This document shows, one piece after another, positions 17,845-27,386 of a stretch of 64,000 nt of DNA. Under the pieces are notes generated by a model. That model had not been told where the DNA came from, ran no database searches, and worked only from the letters and a program-made list of their open reading frames with translations. Where the stretch lies: NCBI RefSeq assembly GCF_019656315.1, contig NZ_BPLU01000073.1, forward strand, positions 119,818-183,817. The letters are read 5' to 3'. Source of the stretch: Flavobacterium sp. UMI-01 (GTDB lineage: Bacteria; Bacteroidota; Bacteroidia; Flavobacteriales; Flavobacteriaceae). The translations under genes and the position numbers were made by a program. The first letter of the stretch is position 1, and the number at the start of each line of letters is the position of its first letter.

Positions 17845-17926
17845 ATTTTTTTATTTTGTGAATGGCATCACTGTAGGATTGGTGGTTTGAATCAGCTAGT
17901 CCATACAGTTCATGCGAGACAACCTT

Positions 17927-19342
17927 TTACTTACGTCGTTCTAACAACACCACATTTTCCACATGATGTGTTTGAGGAAACATATCCACGGGACGTACTC
18001 GAGTAACTTTATATTTTTCGTCCATTAACGCTAAATCTCGTGCTTGTGTCGCTGAGTTACAACTGACATAAACGACTCTTTCAGGTGCGATTTTCATGAT
18101 TTGTTCAATCACATCTTTATGCATACCGTCACGTGGAGGGTCTGTAATAATAACATCTGGCTGTCCGTGTTGAGCAATAAAGTTATCATTAAAAACAACT
18201 TTCATATCACCTACAAAAAACTCGCAATTGTCAATATTATTGCGTACGGCATTTGCTTTAGCATCTTTGATCGCATCTGGGACACTTTCAACTCCAATTA
18301 CTTTTTTGGCTTTTTTAGAAACAAATTGTGCAATTGTTCCTGTGCCTGTATATAGGTCATAAACCGTTTCATTTCCTGTTAAACCAGCAAAATCGCGTGT
18401 TATTTTGTATAATTCATAGGCTTGGTCTGAGTTGGTTTGATAAAATGATTTGGCGTTGATACTAAATTTCAAACCTTCCATTTCTTCCAAAATATAGTCA
18501 CGCCCTTTATACAATTGAATGTCTTGGTCGTAAAGCGTGTCATTGGCTTTATTGTTTACAACATATTGTAAAGAGGTGATTTGCGGAAATTTGGTGTACA
18601 AATGATTTAATAGCAATTCTCTTTTGGCTTGGTCATCTTCAAAAAACTGTATCAAAACCATGATTTCACCTGTTGAAGCAGTACGCAACATTAAGGTTCT
18701 CAACAGGCCTGCATGTTCTCTAGGGTTGAAGAAAGTCAAATCATTTGCATTCGCAAAATCACGAACTTCGTTTCTAATGGCATTTGAAGGATCTTCCTGT
18801 AAATGGCATTTTTTGATGTCCAGAATTTTGTCCCACATTTTTGGAATATGGAAACCAAGAGCATTTCTATTTCCTAAATCTTCATCACTTCCAATTTCAG
18901 CTTCGGTTAACCAACGGCTGTTGGAAAACGAAAATTCCATTTTGTTTCTATAGAAAAATTGTTTTTCTGAACCTAAAATAGGTTCAAATTCAGGTAATTC
19001 AATTTTTCCAATGCGTTGCAGATGATTTTTAACTTCATTGTGTTTGTAAAACAGCTGTTGGTTATAATTCATGTTTTGCCATTTACAACCGCCACAAACA
19101 CCAAAATGCTCACAAATTGGCTCAACACGATGTTCGGAATATTCGTGAAATTTAACTGCTTTACCTTCGTAATAGGCTTTGCGTTTTTTGAAAGTTTGCA
19201 CATCCACTACATCACCCGGAACTACATTCGGGATAAACACTACTTTTCCATCGGGAGCCTTTGCTACCGAAACGCCTTTTGCACCTGCATCAAGGACTTT
19301 TATCTGATGAAAGACAACTTTGTCTGTATTTTTTCTACCCAT
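17927..19342 (-). CDS. rlmD: 23S rRNA (uracil-C5)-methyltransferase RlmD/RumA
   Basis: 471 residues. A TRAM domain occupies roughly 10-65, then an iron-sulfur motif with Cys77, Cys83 and Cys86 (CEHFGVCGGC) and a fourth Cys in DIKKCH. The SAM-binding domain has VYDLYTGTGTIAQF and the substrate motif ITDPPRDG. The catalytic nucleophile is Cys428 in VYVSCNS. It makes 5-methyluridine in 23S rRNA (m5U1939 in E. coli numbering). TrmFO-independent m5U paralogues exist, so the exact position is by family. The first gene of the minus-strand set rlmD, DUF6452, DUF6048. Confidence 0.93.
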   Translation of the reverse strand: MGRKNTDKVVFHQIKVLDAGAKGVSVAKAPDGKVVFIPNVVPGDVVDVQTFKKRKAYYEGKAVKFHEYSEHRVEPICEHFGVCGGCKWQNMNYNQQLFYKHNEVKNHLQRIGKIELPEFEPILGSEKQFFYRNKMEFSFSNSRWLTEAEIGSDEDLGNRNALGFHIPKMWDKILDIKKCHLQEDPSNAIRNEVRDFANANDLTFFNPREHAGLLRTLMLRTASTGEIMVLIQFFEDDQAKRELLLNHLYTKFPQITSLQYVVNNKANDTLYDQDIQLYKGRDYILEEMEGLKFSINAKSFYQTNSDQAYELYKITRDFAGLTGNETVYDLYTGTGTIAQFVSKKAKKVIGVESVPDAIKDAKANAVRNNIDNCEFFVGDMKVVFNDNFIAQHGQPDVIITDPPRDGMHKDVIEQIMKIAPERVVYVSCNSATQARDLALMDEKYKVTRVRPVDMFPQTHHVENVVLLERRK

Positions 19343-19433
19343 GGCGCAAAAATAAGTGTTTGTTGGCTTTTATAAATTCAATTTGTGAAATATTTTTAAA
19401 AAAGTAAGATTGACAGTAGCTACCATAAGATTG

Positions 19434-20069
19434 TTATACCAAGTTGTGGAGCATTTTTTCAAGAATAGGAGTCATAATTTGATACCCAGCTTGGTTGGGA
19501 TGGACACCGTCTTCTGAGTATTCTTTTTTAAGCCCTTGTTCATCATCTACCATTGCTGAATAATAATCTACAAAAGGAAGCTGGTTAGCTTCAGCATAGG
19601 CAGCTAACAATTGATTTAGTGCAATAATCCGATGGGCTGGACATTCTTTGGGATTCCAATAAAAATAATTTGCAGGTAGAAGAGAGCATAATACGACTTT
19701 AATCATATTCATTTTGGCTAGCTCTACCATCGAAATGATGTTGTTCATTATCATTTCAAGGGTAGATTCGCCTGTATTACCTGCAATATCGTTACCACCA
19801 GCAAGTAGCACTACTGTTTTTGGTTTCAGTAAAATTACATCAGCTCTAAAACGGATGAGCATTTGAGGTGTAGTTTGCCCACTAATACCTCGGTTGATGT
19901 ATTCTTTCCTAGAAAAAAATGCGGGATGCTCTCTACTCCAGAATTCTGTAATCGAATCTCCCATAAAAACAATGCGGTTTCCGGTATTTGGATGCTGACT
20001 GATTACCAAGTTTTCCTCTTGATATTTTTTTAGGTAGGGCCAATCTTGTGTGGCGGTAGGCGATTTCAT
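19434..20069 (-). CDS. SGNH/GDSL-type esterase
   Basis: 211 residues with all SGNH blocks: FMGDSIT (Ser39), a Gly in RGISGQTT, an Asn in AGGNDIAG, and DGVHPNQ (Asp187, His190). No signal peptide is visible, so it is probably cytoplasmic. The layout is close to TesA/TAP-like and platelet-activating-factor acetylhydrolase-like esterases. Substrate unknown. It does not overlap its neighbours (about 60 bases to the transglutaminase-like gene). Confidence 0.88.
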   Translation of the reverse strand: MKSPTATQDWPYLKKYQEENLVISQHPNTGNRIVFMGDSITEFWSREHPAFFSRKEYINRGISGQTTPQMLIRFRADVILLKPKTVVLLAGGNDIAGNTGESTLEMIMNNIISMVELAKMNMIKVVLCSLLPANYFYWNPKECPAHRIIALNQLLAAYAEANQLPFVDYYSAMVDDEQGLKKEYSEDGVHPNQAGYQIMTPILEKMLHNLV

Positions 20070-20131
20070 GGAAAAGTATCTAATTGTTTAGCGACAATAA
20101 TTTTGGATATCACAAAAATAAAGAAGCATTC

Positions 20132-21064
20132 TTAATTCAAAGTTAAGGCTCCTAAAATTTCTTCAGACATAAAGGGACCACCAGGATATTTGGCGGTGTA
20201 GTCTAAGTTGAGCCATATTTGATTGCGTTCGTCGATATGATAGTGCAATTGTTTTCGAAAACTTTCTTTTGAAAATAAGGTGTTTTTTATCAAAAAATTT
20301 ACCGTTTCGAGGTCATTCATTTTGCCAATAAGAATTTCAGGATAAATATGTCCTTTGGTATGGATTAGTCGGGGTGTGCCGCCTATGGCTCGTACACAAG
20401 CCGCCATCAGAATGGAATGATCGTCACAATCCCCCGAAAAATAGTCTAGCGATTCACTGGCACTGGCTATATAATCACCGTCTTTAGGGTCACTGACGTA
20501 ATTCCAACGTTCGTTAATTTCTTTAAAAACAGCAAAACATTGAATGATGGTTCTGTAGTCAGAATATCCTTTAATATTTTTAAAATGCTTGGTGGTAGCC
20601 ATAACGGCAAAGTTGCGCACTTTAGGATTTTGATACTCGATTGCATTAAGAATTTTGGATTTGTTAGGAAACGGCAAGAGTTTGGATACAATGATGTCTT
20701 GAGGATAGGGATTGTCTGACATGGTATAAATCATCGAATTGTAATCTTCGAATACACTGTTGAATCCGTAATTTCCAAAAGTGGTCCCATAAAACAAAAC
20801 CAATACATACAAAAAAATGCAAATGATGATAATGGTTCGTAAAAGTCTTAATAGGAGTTGGATGAGAATAACCAAGCACACAAAAAGTAACACTCGGTCT
20901 AAATTGAATATCCAGTTAAGCTCGATTAAATTCTCATGAGCGATGATGAACAACGGAATGGAAAGCAAAACATTAAGAACAAAAATAATGACATCGTCCC
21001 ATGGCTTTCTTAGCTGAAGACTTTGTCTTAGTTGAGTAAACGTAATGTTTTTTATTTTAAACAT
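20132..21064 (-). CDS. Membrane protein with transglutaminase-like domain
   Basis: 310 residues. The first 120 contain about three hydrophobic helices (FVLNVLLSIPLFIIA, VLLFVCLVILIQLL, IIIICIFLYVLVLFYG). The C-terminal half carries a transglutaminase-like core with the Cys of SGDCDDHS as nucleophile and a His in THTKGH/HIYPE-type segments (IHTKGHIYPEI). These domains act as cysteine proteases or transglutaminases, or as inactive variants; the activity here is not determined. It lies 22 bases from the binding-protein gene upstream and may be co-transcribed with it. Confidence 0.82.
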   Translation of the reverse strand: MFKIKNITFTQLRQSLQLRKPWDDVIIFVLNVLLSIPLFIIAHENLIELNWIFNLDRVLLFVCLVILIQLLLRLLRTIIIICIFLYVLVLFYGTTFGNYGFNSVFEDYNSMIYTMSDNPYPQDIIVSKLLPFPNKSKILNAIEYQNPKVRNFAVMATTKHFKNIKGYSDYRTIIQCFAVFKEINERWNYVSDPKDGDYIASASESLDYFSGDCDDHSILMAACVRAIGGTPRLIHTKGHIYPEILIGKMNDLETVNFLIKNTLFSKESFRKQLHYHIDERNQIWLNLDYTAKYPGGPFMSEEILGALTLN

Positions 21065-21086
21065 AAATAACCTGAAAAGGTAAAAA

Positions 21087-21938
21087 CTATATTGATTTTA
21101 CAATTTCTTCAAAAGTACCTATTTTATTAATGATTTTGAGTTGAAAAAGTTGTTTTTGGACATTGTTTAACAATTTTTCATCTAAATTATGCTGAGACCA
21201 TTCGGTTAAAGAAAGCCATTCCTGAATGTCTTCTATTTTTTGATGGTATTTGGTAGCCAAAACGGTATCGATATTGGGAATGCTTTTGAAAGTCTGTGTT
21301 GTTTGGTTTATGATTTTCAGAATCGTTTTTATCACATCAGTTTTTGTTGCTAAGATTTCGTCCCGAACAGCAATAACGAAGCAAGGCCAAGGCGTAGGGC
21401 AATCGCCTACTTTTCTGAAGATTCCTTTATCTACTAGCGGTTTTGTCATGAATCGTTCCCACATGAAATAATCTGCTGTTCCGCTAGATAATGCTTCAAC
21501 AGCGCCATCAATTGTATTGACTATTTCAAATTGTAAATCGTTGGTTTCCCATCCCTGATTGTTGGCATTGACATACGCCATTAGCTGGGAGCCCGAACCT
21601 AATCTGGATATAGCGGCTTTGGTATTTTTTAAATCAGCAATTGTATGATAGTTAGATTGAGCTGCCACGTGAATTCCCCAAATAAGAGGCGTTTCTACAT
21701 ATATTTGAACGAGTTTACTAGGATTGCCAGCATTGATGTCTTTGATGATTCCTTCCGTCAAAATAACGGCCATATCCGTTTCGCCAGATCGTAACATTTG
21801 GCACATTTTTCCAGTACCTTCGGGAACGTCTGTCCATTGTAAATCGATGTTTTCTTTTTCGAATGCTTTGTTTTCAAGGGCTAAATGCCAAGGTAAATTA
21901 AAATGTTCGGGTACGCTTACAATTTTTATCGTTGTCAT
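21087..21938 (-). CDS. Type 2 periplasmic-binding-like protein without signal peptide (NMT1/Ca3427-like)
   Basis: 283 residues with the bilobal binding-protein pattern seen in thiamine-precursor and sulfonate binding proteins: PEHFNLPWHLALENKAFEKE at the start, EGTGKMCQMLRSGETDMAVIL, and a lobe-2 segment SSGTADYFMWERFM. There is no signal peptide or lipobox, and no ABC permease or ATPase gene nearby. Cytoplasmic members of this fold include fungal-type Ca3427 proteins. Ligand unknown; a pyrimidine-precursor or sulfonate-type ligand is only suggested by family resemblance. Confidence 0.75.
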   Translation of the reverse strand: MTTIKIVSVPEHFNLPWHLALENKAFEKENIDLQWTDVPEGTGKMCQMLRSGETDMAVILTEGIIKDINAGNPSKLVQIYVETPLIWGIHVAAQSNYHTIADLKNTKAAISRLGSGSQLMAYVNANNQGWETNDLQFEIVNTIDGAVEALSSGTADYFMWERFMTKPLVDKGIFRKVGDCPTPWPCFVIAVRDEILATKTDVIKTILKIINQTTQTFKSIPNIDTVLATKYHQKIEDIQEWLSLTEWSQHNLDEKLLNNVQKQLFQLKIINKIGTFEEIVKSI

Positions 21939-22004
21939 TTTTATTTTTTTTGGAACACAGATTTTAAAAATTGGAGAAATTTAAGAAATCTATATTTATG
22001 GTGT

Positions 22005-22874
22005 TCATTCTTTGCTTATTTGAGTTAAAACGTAATCAATCAATTTTTCAATTGTTACGTCAGGATTATTGCTAAATGTCCCGTTTGCGCGATTGGCAAT
22101 AATGGCATTTAAGGAAAGTGCATGGTGTCCTAAAAGAGCCGAAAGTCCATAGATAGCGGCGGTTTCCATTTCGAGGTTCGTGATTTTTATTCCTTTGTAA
22201 TTGAATGAGTCTATTTTGTTATTCAATTTTTCGTCTTGGATTGCTAGGCGTAAAATTCGTCCTTGAGGACCAAAAAATCCTCCTGCGGTAGCAGTAATTC
22301 CTTTGTAAATACGATCACTTTCAAACTGTTTTTCTAGTTTTTCAGAACAATGAACGGCATAGGGTTTTCCTTTTCGATTGTCCCAATTAGTATGGTTCAC
22401 GAAAGCTTCTTCCAAGTTTGAATTGGTAACAGAATTATTTTGATAGGAGCGAAGCATGTTGTCAAGTCCTAAACCTATCTTAGACATTACAAACGAATCA
22501 ACAGGTATTTCAACCTGCAAAGAACCCGAAGTACCTATCCGAACAATATTTAAAGAAGTTAGCTTGTCTTTAATTGTTCTCGTTTTTAAATCGATGTTGA
22601 CTAAAGCATCCAATTCGTTTAGTACAATATCAATATTGTCTGCGCCAATTCCTGTTGAGATGACGGTGAGTCGTTTGCCTTTGTATATTCCTGTTTGGGT
22701 TTTGAATTCCCTTTTTTGTGTTGAAAATTCTATTGAGTCAAATAACTGTGTAATTTTTTCCACACGATCAGGGTCACCTACAAAGATAATATCATGAGCA
22801 ATATTTTCGGGTTTGAGGTTCAAGTGATACACACTTCCGTCAGGATTCAAGATTAATTCAGATGATGCTATCAT
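22005..22874 (-). CDS. Nucleoside phosphorylase (uridine phosphorylase-like)
   Basis: 289 residues of the PNP/UDP family. Features include the phosphate-binding N-terminal part (IIFVGDPDRVEKI, STGIGADNIDIV), the RIGTSGSLQ motif, and the ribose-binding ITNLEMETAAIYGLS segment near residue 235. It cleaves nucleosides to base and ribose-1-phosphate in salvage. The family resemblance is closer to uridine phosphorylase than to purine phosphorylase, but base specificity is uncertain. It lies 14 bases after the SUI1 gene and is likely in the same transcript. Confidence 0.87.
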   Translation of the reverse strand: MIASSELILNPDGSVYHLNLKPENIAHDIIFVGDPDRVEKITQLFDSIEFSTQKREFKTQTGIYKGKRLTVISTGIGADNIDIVLNELDALVNIDLKTRTIKDKLTSLNIVRIGTSGSLQVEIPVDSFVMSKIGLGLDNMLRSYQNNSVTNSNLEEAFVNHTNWDNRKGKPYAVHCSEKLEKQFESDRIYKGITATAGGFFGPQGRILRLAIQDEKLNNKIDSFNYKGIKITNLEMETAAIYGLSALLGHHALSLNAIIANRANGTFSNNPDVTIEKLIDYVLTQISKE

Positions 22875-22888
22875 TTTTAGTACATAAA

Positions 22889-23221
22889 TTATCCGCCTAC
22901 ACGTTTTACTTTAAAACCTTTTTCTTTGAGAATAGTCATGATTTTATCGCGATAATCTCCTTGAATAATCAATGCTCCGTCTTTGAAACTACCGCCTACA
23001 CTTAATTTGGTTTTGAGTTCTTTGGCAAGTATTTTAAAATCTTCGTCTTCTCCTTCATAACCCTCAATAATAGTGGTGGCTTTGCCTTTTCTTTTTTCGT
23101 ATTTACAAATGATAGGTTCTTTTTGAATATATAATTCGTGTGGGGTATCATCAATTTCCTCAGGCTCATTGCTAGGAACGTGGTCTGGGAATAAGTTTTT
23201 TAATTGGTCTTCTAAACTCAT
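22889..23221 (-). CDS. SUI1/eIF1-like translation factor (YciH family)
   Basis: 110 residues with a short acidic N-terminal extension and the SUI1 domain: a basic GKATTIIEGYEG loop and the KELKTKLSVGGSFKDGALIIQGDYRDKI core. Bacterial YciH proteins are homologues of eukaryotic eIF1 and influence start-codon selection fidelity in vitro. It is the first gene of a pair with the nucleoside phosphorylase. Confidence 0.92.
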   Translation of the reverse strand: MSLEDQLKNLFPDHVPSNEPEEIDDTPHELYIQKEPIICKYEKRKGKATTIIEGYEGEDEDFKILAKELKTKLSVGGSFKDGALIIQGDYRDKIMTILKEKGFKVKRVGG

Positions 23222-23254
23222 TTTTTATTTTTATTTTTTTGGAACACTTAAAAA

Positions 23255-23376
23255 GGACGCTGATAAAAACAGATTTACTTGGTAAAGACACTGATAAAAA
23301 CGGATTTTTAATAGCTAAATAAATGAAAATCAGTTTCTATCAGCGATTCGGTTTTGCGAATCCGTGTCATCAGTGT
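23255..23376. repeat. Flavobacterial intergenic repeat block
   Basis: Two near-identical copies of a unit containing CTGATAAAAAC(A/G)GATTT lie at 23255-23277 and 23286-23308. The second copy is also the approximate reverse complement of 23359-23376, so the block can form a hairpin. This kind of GATAAAAACGGATT / AATCCGTGTCATCAG sequence is common between genes in this group. It lies between the 2-oxoglutarate oxygenase stop and the SUI1 start. No coding potential. Confidence 0.6.
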
Positions 23377-23394
23377 ACCCTGTTCACGTCAGTT

Positions 23395-24345
23395 TTATTT
23401 TTTTATCAATCCTAAATCAACCAAACGCTCGTATAGGAACTCTCCAGCTGTGATGTCTTCAAACTGTTTAGGATTTTCGCTATCGATACAATTTTCTAAG
23501 CAATTTAGAGGCATGTCGCTCACTGGGTGCATGAAAAACGGAATAGAATAACGGGAAGTGCCCCATAATTCTCTAGGTGGATTGACCACCTGATGTATGG
23601 TTGATTTTAATTTGTTGTTCGTATGGCGAGAAAGCATATCACCTACGTTGATAACTAATTCATCGGGTTGTGCAATAGCATCAATCCAGTCGCCATTGTG
23701 ATTTTGAACTTGCAATCCTTTACCTTGTGCACCCATCAAAAGGGTAATCAAATTGATATCACCATGCGCAGCTGCTCTGATGGCATTTTCAGGTTCGCTC
23801 GTAATAGGAGGGTAATGTATCGGGCGCAAAATGGAATTTCCTTCTTCGGCGTATTTATCAAAGTAAAATTCGTCTAATCCCAAGCGCAATGCCAAAGCTC
23901 TCAAAACATAAATCCCTGTTTTTTCAAGCATTTGATACGCTTCTTTTCCTACGGCATTAAAGCGTGGTAATTCCTCGACAGTTATGTTTTTTGGATATTC
24001 AGAGGCGTATTTTGAACTGTCTCCTACATATTGTCCAAAATGCCAAAATTCTTTTAAATCGCCTTCTTTGCGTCCTTTGGCATGTTCTTTTCCAAAAGAG
24101 ACATACCCTCGTTGTCCGCCTAGAGCGGGGTCTTCGTATTTTTGTTTGATTTCTAATGGAAGGCTAAAAAACTTTCGAATTTCAGCATATAGTTCGTCAA
24201 CCAAACTTTGCTCTAAAAAGTGTCCTTTGAGCGCTACAAAGCCTATGTCCTCAAAGGCAGCACCAATTTCGTTTACAAATTTTTCTTTACGTTTTGGATC
24301 TTCGGACAGAAAATCAGTTAAATCTACACTGGGAATATTTTGCAT
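23395..24345 (-). CDS. 2-oxoglutarate/Fe(II)-dependent oxygenase, isopenicillin-N-synthase family
   Basis: 316 residues. An N-terminal DIOX_N region (PSVDLTDFLS, then GFVALKGH) precedes the double-stranded beta-helix core. The iron ligands are His194, Asp196 (HGDINL) and His251 (STIHQVV). Arg265 and Ser267 of RYSIPFF are the expected 2-oxoglutarate contacts, which favours a 2OG oxygenase over true isopenicillin synthase. Substrate unknown. An AT-rich repeat-like stretch with a GAGTTAAA/TTTAACTC pair lies upstream, between it and the next minus-strand gene. Confidence 0.88.
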   Translation of the reverse strand: MQNIPSVDLTDFLSEDPKRKEKFVNEIGAAFEDIGFVALKGHFLEQSLVDELYAEIRKFFSLPLEIKQKYEDPALGGQRGYVSFGKEHAKGRKEGDLKEFWHFGQYVGDSSKYASEYPKNITVEELPRFNAVGKEAYQMLEKTGIYVLRALALRLGLDEFYFDKYAEEGNSILRPIHYPPITSEPENAIRAAAHGDINLITLLMGAQGKGLQVQNHNGDWIDAIAQPDELVINVGDMLSRHTNNKLKSTIHQVVNPPRELWGTSRYSIPFFMHPVSDMPLNCLENCIDSENPKQFEDITAGEFLYERLVDLGLIKK

Positions 24346-24499
24346 TTTGTTGTCAGTTTAAGGGGGGTTGAGTAAGCGGTTAATCGGTTAATTGTTTAGG
24401 GTTTAATTTTTTAAGGAGTTAAAGAGGGGGATTAGTTTGTTTTGTACAATTAATCTTTTAATTTTTAACTCTAATCTCTAACCTCATAATTCCTATTTC

Positions 24500-26044
24500 T
24501 CATCGATTGCCTAATTTGGCTTTTTCTTTAATAATGTCTCCTATTTTTCGATTTTCAATTTTGCTTTCTAGCCACGAAATAATATCGAGGTATAGGAATG
24601 CTCTTTTTTCATAAGGGATTTTTTCTAATTCAATAAAACGTTCTCTCATTTTGACAAATTCTTTTTTGATGTCTGACGGGTAAATAGAGTTAAGGTTTCT
24701 CATGAATCGGATGATTTCTTTTTGAACCTCATGTAAGTCGTTCATTTTGAGTAAGAACTTATAAGTGTTTTTGATTTGAGTTTCCAAATGAAAATCTTTC
24801 CCCAATTCATAATGTGCAATAAGATGTAATAATCGGGCAAAACACATCAAATCCTCACGCATGGTCAGGTTTTTATTGTTGATGATTTTCTCTAAATAAT
24901 AAATCGATTCGGTGAACTTATCTGAACCAAAGTAAATACAGGCTATTTTGTAATAAAATAACATTTCGTGATGCTCATCTAAGTGGTCACTGTGTATTTG
25001 GATTTTTTCTAAAATAGCAGGAATCAGGTATTCGCCTTCTTCAAAAGAACCTTCTAGTATGTGATAGTTTAATTTGTTGTTATACAAATACAAAAAGGAC
25101 AATGAAGCAATATTATCATTAACAGGAAAACGCGAATCTTCGATAGTATGTTCAAGTAAATTCAAGTATTTTTTAAACTTGGTTTGGTATTTCAACATAA
25201 AAACCGATTCCAAGAAATAATTATTTCCTTTTAAGAAAAAAACAGGGTTTAAGTAAATCATGTTGGGATTATCATAGAACAAAGTCACCCATTTGTAGGC
25301 AAATTTATAACTGGAAAGAAAATCCTGAACAAGGAAACTACGCCATAAATTAGCATTGTAAAACCAATATTTTTCTCTGAAACCAAATTTGTTTTCGTCT
25401 AGTTTGGAGGTGTGTTTGATAAAATAATCGTCAATATATTTATACTCTTCGTCGTTCTTAACATAGCCTGTTTTGAGCATAATACCATACAACTGTAACG
25501 ATAAATTGGATAACTTACTAGAAATGGTGTTGCGATAGTTGAGTTCTTTGGCTTGAATGACTAATTCGTCTGCACGGCCTTGAATACTGCGTGTAATGTA
25601 TTGGGATTCGATGAGTTTTTCGAATTCTACGATTTCAAAAGCGATGTATTTTTCGTCATTTTCTAGCGCTTGAATCTTGGTTTTATCCAAAATTTTTAAG
25701 CTTTGTTTGTACAATCCTTTATTGTAAAGAATGGTGGCAAAATCGATCTGCTCTCTTAATTGATAGCGGATGTTTTGACTGGGAATATTCAATCGAATAC
25801 TCACCAATATTTGTTTGTACAAATAGGATTTAAGATTCGATAATTGCACCTTTTTGATGATGCCGCTTTTCAAAATTAATTTTTCATCATAAACTTCAGA
25901 TTTGTCTAAAATATTGAATAATTCTATAAATTTTGTATTGGAACTAGTCTCTAATCGACTGGCAAAAATCTTAAATTGTCTTTTTTCAGACTTTGAAAGT
26001 GATTTTATTAATACAAATAAGAAATCTTTTTGATGGTTAGCCAT
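24500..26044 (-). CDS. Large helical cytoplasmic protein of unknown function
   Basis: 514 residues, no signal peptide or membrane segment. The N-terminus is basic (FVLIKSLSKSEKRQFKIFAS), followed by an almost all-helical chain with repeating aromatic and acidic residues that suggests TPR-like superhelical repeats. I recognise it as a conserved flavobacterial hypothetical without a named domain. It is transcribed divergently from the leu-ilv operon with 154 bases between starts, so they share a regulatory region; a functional link is not shown. Confidence 0.8.
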   Translation of the reverse strand: MANHQKDFLFVLIKSLSKSEKRQFKIFASRLETSSNTKFIELFNILDKSEVYDEKLILKSGIIKKVQLSNLKSYLYKQILVSIRLNIPSQNIRYQLREQIDFATILYNKGLYKQSLKILDKTKIQALENDEKYIAFEIVEFEKLIESQYITRSIQGRADELVIQAKELNYRNTISSKLSNLSLQLYGIMLKTGYVKNDEEYKYIDDYFIKHTSKLDENKFGFREKYWFYNANLWRSFLVQDFLSSYKFAYKWVTLFYDNPNMIYLNPVFFLKGNNYFLESVFMLKYQTKFKKYLNLLEHTIEDSRFPVNDNIASLSFLYLYNNKLNYHILEGSFEEGEYLIPAILEKIQIHSDHLDEHHEMLFYYKIACIYFGSDKFTESIYYLEKIINNKNLTMREDLMCFARLLHLIAHYELGKDFHLETQIKNTYKFLLKMNDLHEVQKEIIRFMRNLNSIYPSDIKKEFVKMRERFIELEKIPYEKRAFLYLDIISWLESKIENRKIGDIIKEKAKLGNR

Positions 26045-26198
26045 TGTAAAATATATGAGCTTAATTACTTGTTTTATAGTGATTTACAAAGTTTTGGTTC
26101 GCTTTATAAGCAGTATATTTCATTAATTTGAGTTTTATATTAAAGTAATGAAATCTATTTTTGTTATGAAGTTGTGAAATTACATTAAATAAATTAAA

Positions 26199-27374
26199 AT
26201 GAATAGAGAGAAAGTTCAAATTTTTGATACCACTTTAAGAGACGGCGAACAAGTTCCAGGATGTAAATTAGATACCAAACAGAAACTCGTAATAGCAGAA
26301 CGATTGGACGGAATGGGTGTTGATATCATCGAAGCTGGATTTCCTGTGTCAAGTCCTGGTGATTTTTTATCTGTTTCTGAAATTAGTAAAATTGTAAAAA
26401 ATGCAACCGTATGTGGTTTGACACGTGCTGTGAAAAACGATATTGATGTGGCAGGTCAAGCTTTGAAACACGCTAAAAAACCTCGTATTCATACCGGAAT
26501 TGGTACTTCACAATCCCATATTATTCATAAATTAAATACAACTCCAGAAGATATTATTGCTAGAGCAAAATTTGCTGTTGCTCACGCTAAAACGTATGTT
26601 GAGGATGTCGAGTTTTATGCAGAGGATGCTGGTCGTACGGATAACGCTTTCTTGGCTCGAGTCTGTGAAGAAGTGATCAAGTCAGGAGCTACAGTACTTA
26701 ATATTCCAGATACTACTGGGTATTGTTTGCCACACGAGTACGGTGAAAAAATAAAATACCTTAAAGAAAATGTAAAAGGTATTGAAAACGTCACTATTTC
26801 TTGCCACTGTCATAACGATTTGGGTATGGCAACAGCCAATTCAATTGCGGGAGCGATGAATGGAGCGAGACAAATTGAATGTACAATCAATGGTATCGGT
26901 GAGCGTGCAGGAAATACTGCCCTTGAGGAAGTGGTAATGATTTTCAAGCAACATCCTTACCTTAATTTATACACTGATATCGATACCAAACAATTGAATG
27001 AAATGAGTCGTTTGGTTTCGGACAGCATGGGAATGATGGTACAACCTAATAAGGCAATTGTAGGTTCGAATGCTTTTGCACACAGTTCCGGGATTCATCA
27101 AGATGGTGTGATTAAAAACAGAGAGACCTATGAAATCATGGATCCATTAGATGTAGGTGTCAATGAGTCTTCGATTATCTTAACCGCTCGAAGTGGAAGG
27201 GCAGCATTAGCTTATAGAGCTAAAAAAGTAGGTTACGAATTAACAAAAACTCAATTAGATATCGTTTACCAAGAGTTTTTGAAATTTGCTGATATTAAGA
27301 AAGAAGTAATGGATGATGATATCCATCAAATTATTGCAGCGTCAAATTTAAAAGACGATTTAGTTAGAAATTAA
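26199..27374 (+). CDS. leuA: 2-isopropylmalate synthase, short form
   Basis: 391 residues. The HMGL-like TIM barrel carries the DTTLRDGEQVPG signature at the start and the HCHNDLGMATAN metal-binding motif, then NGIGERAGN. It condenses 2-oxoisovalerate and acetyl-CoA, the first step of leucine synthesis. Typical LeuA is about 510-520 residues with a C-terminal leucine-binding regulatory domain. That domain is missing here: the chain ends soon after the two small subdomains. It is therefore probably insensitive to leucine at that site. Citramalate or homocitrate synthase are family alternatives, but the position before leuB supports LeuA. The first gene of the operon. Confidence 0.88.
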   Translation: MNREKVQIFDTTLRDGEQVPGCKLDTKQKLVIAERLDGMGVDIIEAGFPVSSPGDFLSVSEISKIVKNATVCGLTRAVKNDIDVAGQALKHAKKPRIHTGIGTSQSHIIHKLNTTPEDIIARAKFAVAHAKTYVEDVEFYAEDAGRTDNAFLARVCEEVIKSGATVLNIPDTTGYCLPHEYGEKIKYLKENVKGIENVTISCHCHNDLGMATANSIAGAMNGARQIECTINGIGERAGNTALEEVVMIFKQHPYLNLYTDIDTKQLNEMSRLVSDSMGMMVQPNKAIVGSNAFAHSSGIHQDGVIKNRETYEIMDPLDVGVNESSIILTARSGRAALAYRAKKVGYELTKTQLDIVYQEFLKFADIKKEVMDDDIHQIIAASNLKDDLVRN

Positions 27375-27386
27375 ACTCTTAGAGCC

